From: SIG636 sp045592105
Lineage (GTDB): Bacteria; Bacillota; Clostridia; Oscillospirales; CAG-382
Assembly (NCBI GenBank): GCA_045592105.1
Contig: JAZNUB010000051.1
Coordinates: forward strand, 1-34,910
DNA: 34,910 nt
Direction of reading: 5' to 3'
Part shown: piece by piece, positions 15,253 through 23,334 of the stretch
Numbering within the stretch: position 1 is the stretch's first letter
How the letters are laid out: every line of letters starts with the position of its first letter
Notes under the pieces: generated by a model
What the model was told of the DNA's origin: nothing
Seen by the model: the letters and a program-made list of their open reading frames with translations, nothing else
Databases searched by the model: none
Program-made: the position numbers and the translations under genes

Positions 15253-17283
15253 ATGAACTATCAAACGGATACACCGCTGCGCTTTTTAAAGGGCGTGGGC
15301 GAAGCTACGGGCAACAAGCTTGCAAAGCTTGGGCTTTTAACCGTTGGCGACCTAATAGAGTACTATCCGCGGCGTTACGAGTTCCGTGGGGAAACCGTTT
15401 TGCTTGCCGAGGCGGAGTACGGCGCGCTTTGCTCAACCGTGCTAACGGTTTGCTCTGCACCCAAAACGGGGCGCGGCGGCAAGGGCGTTAGCTATATAAA
15501 GGTAAGCGCATCGGACGAAAGCGGCACCGCCTTGCTTACGTTTTTTAACCAGCCGTGGCTTGAAAAATCGCTAACGTTTGGCAGGCGGTTTCGCGTTTGG
15601 GGGCGCGTGCGCCAGAACGGGTACAGCTTTGAGATAAGCTCTCCGGAGATAGAGCCGTTTTCCGATAGCTTGCCAAAGGTTTTGCCCGTGTACCCGCTTG
15701 CAAAGGGCGTAACACAGCAGTTGTTGCGCCGTATAATCCCCTCTGCGGCGGAGCTTATGCAATCTCTTCCCGATGTGTTGCCTGCGGAGGTTGCAAAGGA
15801 GTTTTCGCTTATCCCTCACGGTGAAGCCGTGCACACCTTGCATTTCCCCCAAAGCCGCGAGGCGCTGGAAAAAGCAAAGCACAGCTTGGCGTTTGAGGAG
15901 CTTTTGGTCTTTCAGCTTGCGGTGCGTACCCTGCGCGGCAGTATCGTGCGGCATACCGCGCCCGCTATGAGCTTTAAGGATACGGGAATAGGCAAGTTTT
16001 TTAACACGCTTTCGTTTTCGCTAACGGGCGCGCAGGAGCGCGTTGTAAAAGAGGTGCTTTTTGATTTGTGCAAGGACGTGCCTATGTGCCGTATGGTGCA
16101 GGGCGACGTTGGAAGCGGCAAAACGGTTATTGCCGCGGCGGCAATGCTTTTTGCAGTTAAAAACGGGCTTCAATGCGCGCTTATGGCGCCAACGGAGATA
16201 CTTGCCGCACAGCATTACGAAACGCTAAGCGCGATGTTTAGCGGCTTTGATATAAGCTTTGCTTTGCTAACGGGCAGTAGTACCGCTAAGGAAAAGCGCG
16301 AGATAAAGGCAGGGCTTAAAAACGGCGATATACAGGCAGTTGTAGGCACTAACGCGATAATACAAAAGGACGTTGAATACAAGGCGTTAGGGCTTGTTAT
16401 AACGGACGAACAGCATAGGTTCGGCGTGCTTCAACGCTCGTCACTTGCGGACAAGGCTGAAAAGCTAACACCGCATTCGTTGGTGATGTCCGCAACACCG
16501 ATACCGCGCAGTCTTTCGCTTATAATGTACGGCGATATGGATGTTAGCGTTATCGACGAGCTGCCACCCGGCAGGCAAACGGTGCAAACCAAATGCACGG
16601 GCGAGGAAAACCGTGAAGCCGTGTACGCCTTTTTGGAAAAGCAGATACGCCGCGGAAGGCAGGCGTATATCATCTGCCCGCTTGTGGAGGACAGCGAGGA
16701 CGATACAAGCGACAAGAAAAGCGTTGAAAGCTACAAAAAAAGCTTTGATAAGGCGATAGAGGGCGTTAGAAGCGTGTGCTTGCACGGCAGGATGAAGGGC
16801 AAGGAGAAGGACGCGGTAATGCAAGCGTTTGCAAAGGGCGAGGCAGACGTGCTTATATCCACCACGGTTGTGGAGGTTGGCGTGAACGTGCCCAACGCTA
16901 CCGTTATGGTGGTTGAAAACGCGGAATGCTTTGGGCTTTCACAGCTTCACCAGCTTCGCGGCAGGGTAGGCAGAGGAAGCGAAAAATCTTATTGCTTGTT
17001 GCTTACGGAAAAGGCAAGCGACAGGCTGGATATAATGTGCCAAACAAGCAACGGCTTTGAGATAGCCAATGCGGACCTTGCGCGGCGCGGCCCCGGGGAT
17101 TTCTTCGGCTCCCGCCAAAGCGGGGATATGCGCTTTATGCACGCAAACGCTTTGGATATGCCGATGATAGAGGAAACGCGCACGCTTGCGGCAAGGCTTT
17201 GCCAAAGCGAGCTTGCGCCACAGCTTAAGCAGGCGGTGCAAAGCTTTTTTGATAAGCTTGACAGCGCAAACATCTTTAACTGA
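15253..17283 (+). CDS. recG: ATP-dependent DNA helicase RecG
   Basis: I place the start at ATG 15253 (MNYQTDTPLRFLKGVGEATG), 14 bases after the yhaN stop, with AGAGG upstream; an in-frame extension into yhaN is not likely. The 676 residues match full-length RecG. An N-terminal wedge/OB domain (about 1-240) precedes the helicase: Walker A GDVGSGKT (284-291), MAPTEILAAQH (311-321), DEQH box (385-388), SATPIPRSL, and the C-terminal STTVVEVGVNVPNA and QLRGRVGRG motifs. It reverses stalled replication forks and moves branched DNA. Its place beside yhaO/yhaN makes the operon a DNA repair unit. Confidence 0.96.
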   Translation: MNYQTDTPLRFLKGVGEATGNKLAKLGLLTVGDLIEYYPRRYEFRGETVLLAEAEYGALCSTVLTVCSAPKTGRGGKGVSYIKVSASDESGTALLTFFNQPWLEKSLTFGRRFRVWGRVRQNGYSFEISSPEIEPFSDSLPKVLPVYPLAKGVTQQLLRRIIPSAAELMQSLPDVLPAEVAKEFSLIPHGEAVHTLHFPQSREALEKAKHSLAFEELLVFQLAVRTLRGSIVRHTAPAMSFKDTGIGKFFNTLSFSLTGAQERVVKEVLFDLCKDVPMCRMVQGDVGSGKTVIAAAAMLFAVKNGLQCALMAPTEILAAQHYETLSAMFSGFDISFALLTGSSTAKEKREIKAGLKNGDIQAVVGTNAIIQKDVEYKALGLVITDEQHRFGVLQRSSLADKAEKLTPHSLVMSATPIPRSLSLIMYGDMDVSVIDELPPGRQTVQTKCTGEENREAVYAFLEKQIRRGRQAYIICPLVEDSEDDTSDKKSVESYKKSFDKAIEGVRSVCLHGRMKGKEKDAVMQAFAKGEADVLISTTVVEVGVNVPNATVMVVENAECFGLSQLHQLRGRVGRGSEKSYCLLLTEKASDRLDIMCQTSNGFEIANADLARRGPGDFFGSRQSGDMRFMHANALDMPMIEETRTLAARLCQSELAPQLKQAVQSFFDKLDSANIFN

Positions 17284-17298
17284 AACGGTGAAAAATAT

Positions 17299-18237
17299 AT
17301 GGATATAAAGCTAATGCTTGCGCCCATGGCGGGCGTAACGGATGCGGCGTTCCGCGCGGTGTGCGCGGATTTTGGCGCGGATTACACGGTAACGGAGATG
17401 GTTTCTGCCAAGGCGGTGTGCTTTGGGGACAAGAAAACCGCCTTGCTTGCCAAGCCCTACGAGGGGGAGCGCGGTGCGATACAAATATTCGGTAGCGAGC
17501 CTGAATATATGGCGCGTGCGGCAAGCATACTAATGCAGTACAGCCCTGCAGTAATTGACATTAATATGGGCTGCCCCGTGCCTAAATGCGTAAAAAGCGG
17601 TGAGGGTAGCGCGCTTATGAAGAACCCCGCGCTGTGTGGGGAGATAGTGACGGCTGTGCGCGCTGCGGTGGACGTGCCTGTGAGCGTTAAAATGCGCACG
17701 GGCTTTGACGAAAGCAACAAGAATGCGGTAGAGGTTGCAAAAAGAGTTGAGGCGGCAGGGGCGGATTTTATATGCGTACACGGGCGCACGCGCTCGCAGA
17801 TGTATATGGGCAATGCGGAAACCGAAACCACGGCGGCTGTAAAACGCGCGGTATGTATACCCGTAATAGCCAACGGCGATATAACGGACGGCGAAAGCGC
17901 AAAGCGCGTGCTTAAAGAAACAGGGTGCAACGGCATAGCGATAGGCAGGGGCGCTTTGGGCAAGCCGTGGGTGTTTGCGGAGATAGCGGCGGCGTTAAAC
18001 GGCACGCAGTACACACCGCCATCCAACAAGGAAAAGCTTGCCGCGCTTTTAAGGCATATAGAAACGATGGCGCAGATAAAAGGGAATATGCTTGCGGCGT
18101 TGGAAGCAAGAAAGCATTTGGCGTGGTATAGCAAGGGCTTGCACGGCTCTGCGGCGATAAGGCGAAAGGCAAACGGAGTAAGCACCGTGGCGCAGGCTTT
18201 GGCGCTTGCAAAAGAGATATTCTCCCCCGAAGAATAA
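17299..18237 (+). CDS. dusB: tRNA-dihydrouridine synthase (DusB type)
   Basis: A 312-residue FMN enzyme that reduces uridine to dihydrouridine in tRNA D-loops. The opening LMLAPMAGVTDAAFRA is the FMN-binding signature. The catalytic cysteine is C92 in INMGCPVPKC, and KMRTG, VHGRTRSQMYMG, VIANGDI and GIAIGRGALGKPW are all present. The length is normal. It is the last gene of the pgeF operon, 15 bases after recG, and the last gene with the ATA-rich codon use. No hairpin terminator follows before the tRNA promoter. Confidence 0.93.
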   Translation: MDIKLMLAPMAGVTDAAFRAVCADFGADYTVTEMVSAKAVCFGDKKTALLAKPYEGERGAIQIFGSEPEYMARAASILMQYSPAVIDINMGCPVPKCVKSGEGSALMKNPALCGEIVTAVRAAVDVPVSVKMRTGFDESNKNAVEVAKRVEAAGADFICVHGRTRSQMYMGNAETETTAAVKRAVCIPVIANGDITDGESAKRVLKETGCNGIAIGRGALGKPWVFAEIAAALNGTQYTPPSNKEKLAALLRHIETMAQIKGNMLAALEARKHLAWYSKGLHGSAAIRRKANGVSTVAQALALAKEIFSPEE

Positions 18238-18265
18238 AAAATATAAAAAAAGTAGAAAATAGGTA

Positions 18266-18294
18266 TTGACAAACGGCAAATTTGTTGGTATACT
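18266..18294 (+). promoter_or_regulatory. Promoter of the tRNA-Met gene
   Basis: TTGACA (18266-18271), 17 bases, TATACT (18289-18294). It is a near-consensus promoter about 40 bases before the tRNA. Confidence 0.75.
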
Positions 18295-18336
18295 TATTGG
18301 GCGCGGGAGGGATGCTTATTTGCCCGCAGGCGAAAT

Positions 18337-18413
18337 GGCGGAATAGCTCAGTTGGCTAGAGCATCCGGTTCATACCCGGCAGGTCGTTGGTTCAAATCCG
18401 ACTTCCGCTACCA
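18337..18413 (+). tRNA. tRNA-Met (anticodon CAT), with encoded CCA
   Basis: Acceptor arm GGCGGAA (18337-18343) pairs with TTCCGCT, with a G-T first pair, before the discriminator A and CCA. The D arm is GCTCAGTTGGCTAGAGC, the anticodon loop TTCATAC, and the T arm has GTTGGTTCAAATCCGAC. The anticodon stem lacks the three G:C pairs of initiator tRNA, so elongator Met is most likely. An isoleucine tRNA with lysidine-modified CAT is possible. It marks the codon-use boundary. Confidence 0.92.
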
Positions 18414-18448
18414 TAAAACAGCACTTGCTTTTGCAAGTGCTGTTTTAT
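18413..18448. terminator. Terminator after the tRNA
   Basis: A perfect 16-bp stem starts at the last base of the tRNA: ATAAAACAGCACTTGC (18413-18428), a TTTT loop, then its complement to 18448. The TTTTAT arm at the end serves as the T-run. Confidence 0.8.
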
Positions 18449-18493
18449 GCGAAAGCCATCTTTTTTTGGATTTAGGGATAGTAAGGAAAAAAT

Positions 18494-19147
18494 ATGAAGA
18501 AGCTTGTGATTTTCGATCTGGACGGAACTCTGTTCAATACCACCGGCGCCATGACCGCCTGCGGCAACTACGCTTTGGAGCAGCTCGGTCTGCCTCTTTT
18601 GCCTCCCGAGGCCTACGCCCGCTTTTCCGGCGGCAGCGTGGAAGCTTTCAATTTTGCGGCTCTCGAGGCTGCAGGGGACGCGGAGCATCGGCATTACGAT
18701 GAATTCTGGCGCTTGTATCTGGAAAAGAACGGGAAGCTTACCGAAGAGGCAAACGTTCCCTACGACGGGATCCCTGCTGTACTGGACGAGCTGAAAAAGC
18801 GCGGCGTTCTCCTTGCCGTGCTTTCCAATAAGGATCAGGAGTCCTGCGTGCCCATCGTGGAAAACGCCTTTGGAAAAGGTGTCTTTTGTCGCATCTTCGG
18901 CGGAAGAACGAACGTTCCCGCAAAGCCGGATCCCACCGCGGTATTTACTTTGCTTGAAGAACTTGATGTCGCTGCAGAGGATTGCCTTTACGTCGGCGAT
19001 ACGGAAATTGATATGCAAACGGGAAAGAATGCGGGGCTGGATACCGTGGCGGCGCTTTGGGGCTACCGTGAGCGTCAAGTGCTGGAAGCTTTTTCTCCCG
19101 AATACCTTTTGGAAAAGCCACTGGATCTTTTGTCCCTCTTTCGTTGA
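18494..19147 (+). CDS. HAD-superfamily phosphatase (phosphoglycolate phosphatase-like)
   Basis: A 217-residue HAD hydrolase. Motif I is FDLDGTLFNT with nucleophile D8 and acid D10; the cap follows at about 16-80 (class I helical cap). Motif II is LAVLSNKD, the motif III lysine is in PAKPDP, and motif IV is VGDTEIDMQTGKNAG. This sub-type resembles Gph/PGP and pyrophosphatase PpaX, acting on small phosphorylated metabolites. The substrate cannot be read from the sequence. It stands alone between the tRNA terminator and the glycosyltransferase promoter. It is the first gene in the ATC-rich codon style (hand count: ATC 3, ATT 2, ATA 0). Confidence 0.85.
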   Translation: MKKLVIFDLDGTLFNTTGAMTACGNYALEQLGLPLLPPEAYARFSGGSVEAFNFAALEAAGDAEHRHYDEFWRLYLEKNGKLTEEANVPYDGIPAVLDELKKRGVLLAVLSNKDQESCVPIVENAFGKGVFCRIFGGRTNVPAKPDPTAVFTLLEELDVAAEDCLYVGDTEIDMQTGKNAGLDTVAALWGYRERQVLEAFSPEYLLEKPLDLLSLFR

Positions 19148-19160
19148 AAAACGACGGCAA

Positions 19161-19189
19161 TTGACAAAAAAGAAATCCTATGATATGAT
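19161..19189 (+). promoter_or_regulatory. Promoter of the glycosyltransferase gene
   Basis: TTGACA (19161-19166), 17 bases, TATGAT (19184-19189), about 50 bases before the ATG. Confidence 0.7.
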
Positions 19190-19237
19190 GGGCTTGGTCC
19201 CATCCTGCGAATTATTTGAATAAAACGAGGAAGATGA

Positions 19238-20692
19238 ATGCAAGTCATAAACTATTTGATCAATTTGATCAAGCTAGTATCCGGCATTGTATCCAAAATA
19301 TATAAGTATAAAAGTTTTTTCGTTTTCACGGGTCTTTTTGCAACCAGAAAGTTCAAGCCTGCGAAGAAAAATCATAAGTATGCCATTCTCATTGCCGCCC
19401 GCAACGAGGAAGAGGTCATCGGAAACCTGGTGGACAGTATCCGCAGACAGGATTATCCGAAGGAGCTGGTGGATATCTTCGTGGTTGCGGACAACTGCGA
19501 CGACAATACTGCCGAGGTTGCCAGAAAGCTGGGCGCGGTCTGCTACGAGCGCTTTGACAAGGAGCACCGTACCAAGGGCTACGCACTGCAATTTTTGGTA
19601 GAATGCATCCGTCGGGATTTCGGAATCGAGAGCTACGAGGGCTATATGATCTTCGACGCGGATAACCTTTTGCAGAAGGATTTCGTATCGAAAATGAACG
19701 ACGCCTTCGACGCGGGCGAAAAGATCGTTACTTCTTACCGAAATACCAAGAACTTTGACGATAACTGGATCTCCGCATCCTACGGTCTCCATTGGCTGCG
19801 TACCGTTCGCCAGGAGCACAGAGCAAGATCTCTGTATCATTTGGCTACCCGTATTCAGGGAACCGGATTTTTGTTTGCAAATGAAGTGATCCGCGACGGC
19901 TGGAATTACACCAGCTTGACCGAGGACAGAGCCTTCTGCGCCGACGCCGTTGCCAACGGCTATAAGATCTCTTATCAGAACGACGCCGTTTTCTACGACG
20001 AGCAGCCCGTGGATATGAAGATCGCTATGCGGCAGAGAATCCGCTGGGCAAAAGGTCATTTGCAGGCATTCGTGGAAACGGGCTGGCCTCTGCTCAAGCA
20101 CGTGTTTGTGACCCACGGCGCCGCGAACCGCGACGACCCCAATGCATCCCGATTCCGCAAGTTTATCCGCAACATCCGACTTCGTTTTATGAGCTTTGAT
20201 ATGCTCACCGTCGTATATCCCCGCTCGATCATCACCCTTGCCCGCAGACTCGTGGTATTTGCTCTGCAGACGGTATTGATCTTCTGCGCGGGTCTGAAGG
20301 TTTCCGCTTGGTACGGCCCCGCCTTTTTCAACAACGATTTTATGAAGGCGCTTGGTGTGAAGCCCTATCTCGCTCTGAACAGCATCGGCATTTTCACCTC
20401 CGAGACCGAAGCACAGGCGTTGCTGTTTTTGGCGATCGCCTTTATCTCCTGGACCGTGTACGGCTACGTCAAGGGTATTATTCTTGCCGCCTACATCTTC
20501 ATTGCAGAGCATAAGAGAATTATGCCCATCAAATGGTATAAGAAGATCTGGTATTGCATCACCTTCCCGATCTTTGATCTGATCGGCAAGCTTTCCCTGA
20601 TTATTGCTTTGTTTACCAAGGTTGAATGGAAGCCCATTCCCCACCACGCTTCCGTCCGAATCAGTCAAATCGAAAAGAACCTGAGAAGTTAA
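19238..20692 (+). CDS. Membrane glycosyltransferase family 2
   Basis: A 484-residue processive-type GT2. The GT-A domain starts at about residue 46 (YAILIAARNEEEVIGNLVDS). The metal-binding DAD is 140-142 in MIFDADN, the TED motif 228-230, and the QRIRW motif 266-270, the set seen in cellulose/hyaluronan-synthase-like enzymes. One hydrophobic stretch precedes the domain and about three to four follow it (around 325-350, 385-415, 435-455), so it sits in the membrane. It probably builds or extends a surface polysaccharide or glycolipid. It is monocistronic, with its own promoter and a strong shared terminator. No PilZ or other partner domain is visible. Confidence 0.85.
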   Translation: MQVINYLINLIKLVSGIVSKIYKYKSFFVFTGLFATRKFKPAKKNHKYAILIAARNEEEVIGNLVDSIRRQDYPKELVDIFVVADNCDDNTAEVARKLGAVCYERFDKEHRTKGYALQFLVECIRRDFGIESYEGYMIFDADNLLQKDFVSKMNDAFDAGEKIVTSYRNTKNFDDNWISASYGLHWLRTVRQEHRARSLYHLATRIQGTGFLFANEVIRDGWNYTSLTEDRAFCADAVANGYKISYQNDAVFYDEQPVDMKIAMRQRIRWAKGHLQAFVETGWPLLKHVFVTHGAANRDDPNASRFRKFIRNIRLRFMSFDMLTVVYPRSIITLARRLVVFALQTVLIFCAGLKVSAWYGPAFFNNDFMKALGVKPYLALNSIGIFTSETEAQALLFLAIAFISWTVYGYVKGIILAAYIFIAEHKRIMPIKWYKKIWYCITFPIFDLIGKLSLIIALFTKVEWKPIPHHASVRISQIEKNLRS

Positions 20693-20724
20693 AAAAAGAA
20701 CCTGCGAAAGCAGGTTCTTTTTTT
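20691..20724. terminator. Bidirectional terminator between convergent genes
   Basis: AAAAAAAGAACCTGC (20691-20705), a GAAA tetraloop, and the exact complement ending in TTTTTTT (20724). It serves the glycosyltransferase on the plus strand and the M81 gene on the minus strand. Confidence 0.92.
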
Positions 20725-20728
20725 GCAT

Positions 20729-22210
20729 TTATCCTTTGTATTCCGCGTCCGGATCCATGGGATAGCAGGGGCGGGGGAGAAACTTGAATGGGAATACGGA
20801 AAGGTTGCTGGAGCAAAGTCCGGGGGGATCGGTGGGAATGATCTTTGCGGCGCGGGACTGGAAGTAACCGCGGAAATGCTGGGTGGATTTTAAGCCAACG
20901 TAGCGGTAGTCGTTGATATCGGCACCGGTTGCCAAAAAGGGTCGATCGTCGAAGGTCTGGTTCCGTGCGGTGGCGATGATGATATCTACGTTGCCGACGC
21001 GGACTCTCGCTGCTTTTCCGAGACGGGTGCTCTTACCCAAAAGATTGGGCGAGGTGTGAATGATGGAACCGTTGTAGAAGGAAATGATCTCGGCGTCGCA
21101 TATCTCCAGAGGTTCACCGAAAAGCTTTTCGTGCCGACCGCCAAGGGTAAAGGAAACGGTGTCGCCGGGGCGGTGCTTGTAGATTTCCTCAAGCGCTACG
21201 GGATCTACCATATAGCCGAAAATGGAACGGGGTAAATTGCGGCGAAGCATTTCCCGCAGCAGGTGGGTTCCGTCACCGGGGCAACCGCCGCCGGGGTTGT
21301 CGCTCATATCGTTGATGATGATATAGCCTTCTTCCTTCGCTTGTTCCGCCAGATCAAAGGCCTGCGCGGGAGTGAGGCTCACCGGATTGAAGTAACGGCG
21401 TCTTTCCCAAACAAATTCTGCAAGCTCCTTTGCAGCCTTTTTTGCATCGCAGCCCTTTTTGCCCACTACGCATACGCTGGCGGTGCTCCAGGGGGTATCC
21501 GCGTAGGGGAAGCCCTGAAAAAGGGAAACGTGGATCAGTCCGTTCCGATCCCGATAATCGTCGAAATAGGCATCGATCTCGGGGAAGGGCGGGAAGCCCG
21601 TCATGCCCGTGGAGATCGGAATGGCGAGGGGCAGATGCTCCACGTAGGTCTCTGTTTCCACTTCGCCTCGCAGGATCTCGCAAAGGACCTTCATGGCAAG
21701 GTAGCCTGCCTCGAATTTATCGGTGTGGGGGTATTTACGAATGCCGAAAACGCCTTGGGTCATACCGACGCTTTCGGGAGAAATGTTCCCGTGCAGGTCC
21801 TTGGTTACGGTAATGGGGATCTTGTTTCCCAGGATCTTGCGGATCTCAGTGAGAACGTAGGCTTCCAGATCCGGAATGTCCTCGCCTACGCCTGCGCCGT
21901 GAAGGGCAAAGCAAACGCCGTCTGCATCCTTGTTTTCTTCACAGACAGGCAGGATCCGATCCATCATTTTTTGTACGCAGTCCCGATCCAGAACGGGAGC
22001 GGCGGCGGTGTAGCAGCAGGTGGGGATCATTTCCACCCCTTCCTCGCGTCCGCGGGCAATGATGCCGCCCAGGTAGGTGCGGGTATTTTCGGATTCTGCA
22101 ATGACTCTTTCCCGAGGAGCAATGCCGCGGGAGGTGTATTCTTCAAAATTCAGATAATGGTCGGCGAAGGTATTCGCCTCGTGCCCGAAATGTCCGATGA
22201 TGATTTTCAT
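20729..22210 (-). CDS. M81-family metallopeptidase (MlrC / microcystinase C-like)
   Basis: A protein of 493 residues if started at ATG 22210, which has AGGA six bases upstream; an ATG at 22216 directly abuts that site and is less likely. It has the M81/DUF1485 layout. The N-terminal domain begins IIIGHFGHEANTF and carries DLHGN and YPHTD metal-site motifs; the NPGGG motif sits mid-protein (about residue 307). The C-terminal domain follows with a TLGGRHEKLFGEP segment. Family members are named after MlrC, which cleaves linear microcystin fragments, but in gut bacteria the substrate is unknown. There is no signal peptide. It is third in an operon after two SGNH lipoproteins, 13 bases from the nearer one. 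Confidence 0.85.
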   Translation of the reverse strand: MKIIIGHFGHEANTFADHYLNFEEYTSRGIAPRERVIAESENTRTYLGGIIARGREEGVEMIPTCCYTAAAPVLDRDCVQKMMDRILPVCEENKDADGVCFALHGAGVGEDIPDLEAYVLTEIRKILGNKIPITVTKDLHGNISPESVGMTQGVFGIRKYPHTDKFEAGYLAMKVLCEILRGEVETETYVEHLPLAIPISTGMTGFPPFPEIDAYFDDYRDRNGLIHVSLFQGFPYADTPWSTASVCVVGKKGCDAKKAAKELAEFVWERRRYFNPVSLTPAQAFDLAEQAKEEGYIIINDMSDNPGGGCPGDGTHLLREMLRRNLPRSIFGYMVDPVALEEIYKHRPGDTVSFTLGGRHEKLFGEPLEICDAEIISFYNGSIIHTSPNLLGKSTRLGKAARVRVGNVDIIIATARNQTFDDRPFLATGADINDYRYVGLKSTQHFRGYFQSRAAKIIPTDPPGLCSSNLSVFPFKFLPRPCYPMDPDAEYKG

Positions 22211-22229
22211 TTTCATTCCTCATTATTTC

Positions 22230-23321
22230 TTATTTGTAATTGCGATATTCTTTTTCCGCCAGATACTTGTCGATGAGCTGCTGGAAGCCCGTTACCTCGG
22301 TCTTGCTCTGCAGCACCTTGTCAAAGTTTGTGGTAACGGAGCCGTAGTTGTAGTAGCTTGCGCGGTACTTGGCGAAGTCAAAAGCGGGGTTGACTGTGGG
22401 ATCGCCCGTAAAGCGGTATTCCTGACCCACGGCGGAATCGCCCGTAACGGCGCACCAGGTCATCAGCGCGGTGATGTAGCCTGCCAGCATATTCTGATGG
22501 TGTCCGTCGGAGGCACTCTTGGAAATAACGAAGCTGTGGCGATTGTAAGACGTTTTGCTGCCGGGAACCTCTACGTTTCCTTTGTATACGTCGTAGACGA
22601 TCCTTCCCCAGTCAACCACCGTCACACCCAGCTTTTCCACAGTCTTCAGATTCTGAAGAACCTGGCGGCACTCAGTAGAGGAGTCCTGCCACTCGTAAAG
22701 GCGAAGGGGAACCAGACAGAAGAATTTTACGTTGGGGTTGGCTTTGCGGAACAGCTTCATAATGGTATCTACCGAATTCAAAAAGCCGTCGATCCGCAAA
22801 CTGCTTTCCTGGAACATAACGTAGTCGAAGTAGCGCTCGGTGAGGTCTTTGGTGTGGTCGTGTCCGTCACAGCCGCGGTTGGCGTTGCAGTTTCCGCCAA
22901 AGGTGTCCTGCAGGCAGTGGTTGCCGTAGGTCCAGTTGGTGACTTCAATATCGGCGCCGTTTTCTTTGGCGATCTGATAAAAATATCCCTTGTCGTGACT
23001 GCGCTCGCTCTGACTTTGATTGGTGGTTTTCTTTTCCAGAACACACTTTCCGTAGAAGGTGTAGGAATTTCCGATGAAAATGAATTTCTTTCCGTCCAGG
23101 GGATGCTGAACGCTTTCGGAATCTGCAGGAGGGGAGTAGGGCTCTCCGGTTTCGGTTTCAACGGTTTCGATGGTTTCCATGGTTTGTTTCTCCTTTGTTT
23201 CAACGGCTTCTTTGGTCTCGGTGGGCTTGCTTTCCTCGGTGATGGGGGCTAAACCGGAGGAGCAGGAAAAGAGAGGGAGTGCCAAGGCAAGGGTTAAAAT
23301 GATGGCGAAGAATCGTTTCAT
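22230..23321 (-). CDS. SGNH-like lipoprotein, copy A
   Basis: A 363-residue lipoprotein: signal peptide with FSCSS lipobox (cysteine at about 20), then a Thr/Glu/Lys-rich stalk with repeated ETKE/VET words (about 30-65). From about residue 78 comes an SGNH-type domain: FIFIGNSYT supplies the nucleophile serine in GNS form, as in DUF4886-like proteins, and SASDGHHQN the distal Asp/His. A GGNC...RGCDGHDH motif lies between. This suggests a surface esterase or deacetylase, perhaps acting on acylated glycans. A strong AAGGAGA ribosome site precedes the ATG. It is a tandem duplicate of the next gene upstream, and the ends are nearly identical while the centre differs. Confidence 0.7.
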   Translation of the reverse strand: MKRFFAIILTLALALPLFSCSSGLAPITEESKPTETKEAVETKEKQTMETIETVETETGEPYSPPADSESVQHPLDGKKFIFIGNSYTFYGKCVLEKKTTNQSQSERSHDKGYFYQIAKENGADIEVTNWTYGNHCLQDTFGGNCNANRGCDGHDHTKDLTERYFDYVMFQESSLRIDGFLNSVDTIMKLFRKANPNVKFFCLVPLRLYEWQDSSTECRQVLQNLKTVEKLGVTVVDWGRIVYDVYKGNVEVPGSKTSYNRHSFVISKSASDGHHQNMLAGYITALMTWCAVTGDSAVGQEYRFTGDPTVNPAFDFAKYRASYYNYGSVTTNFDKVLQSKTEVTGFQQLIDKYLAEKEYRNYK

Positions 23322-23334
23322 ATAGGTCTCCTTT

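Noticed and set aside
18337..18413. Initiator tRNA-fMet
   Set aside because: The anticodon stem lacks the three consecutive G:C pairs of initiators; elongator Met fits better.
19274..20728. A 484-codon open frame on the minus strand covering the whole glycosyltransferase gene
   Set aside because: It has no recognisable domain and mirrors a clear GT2 gene. The ATC/CTG-rich codon style of the right half rarely produces antisense stop codons, and similar long antisense frames lie over the ABC transporter (30715-32265), the acyl ligase (24538-25575) and the M81 gene (21263-22276).
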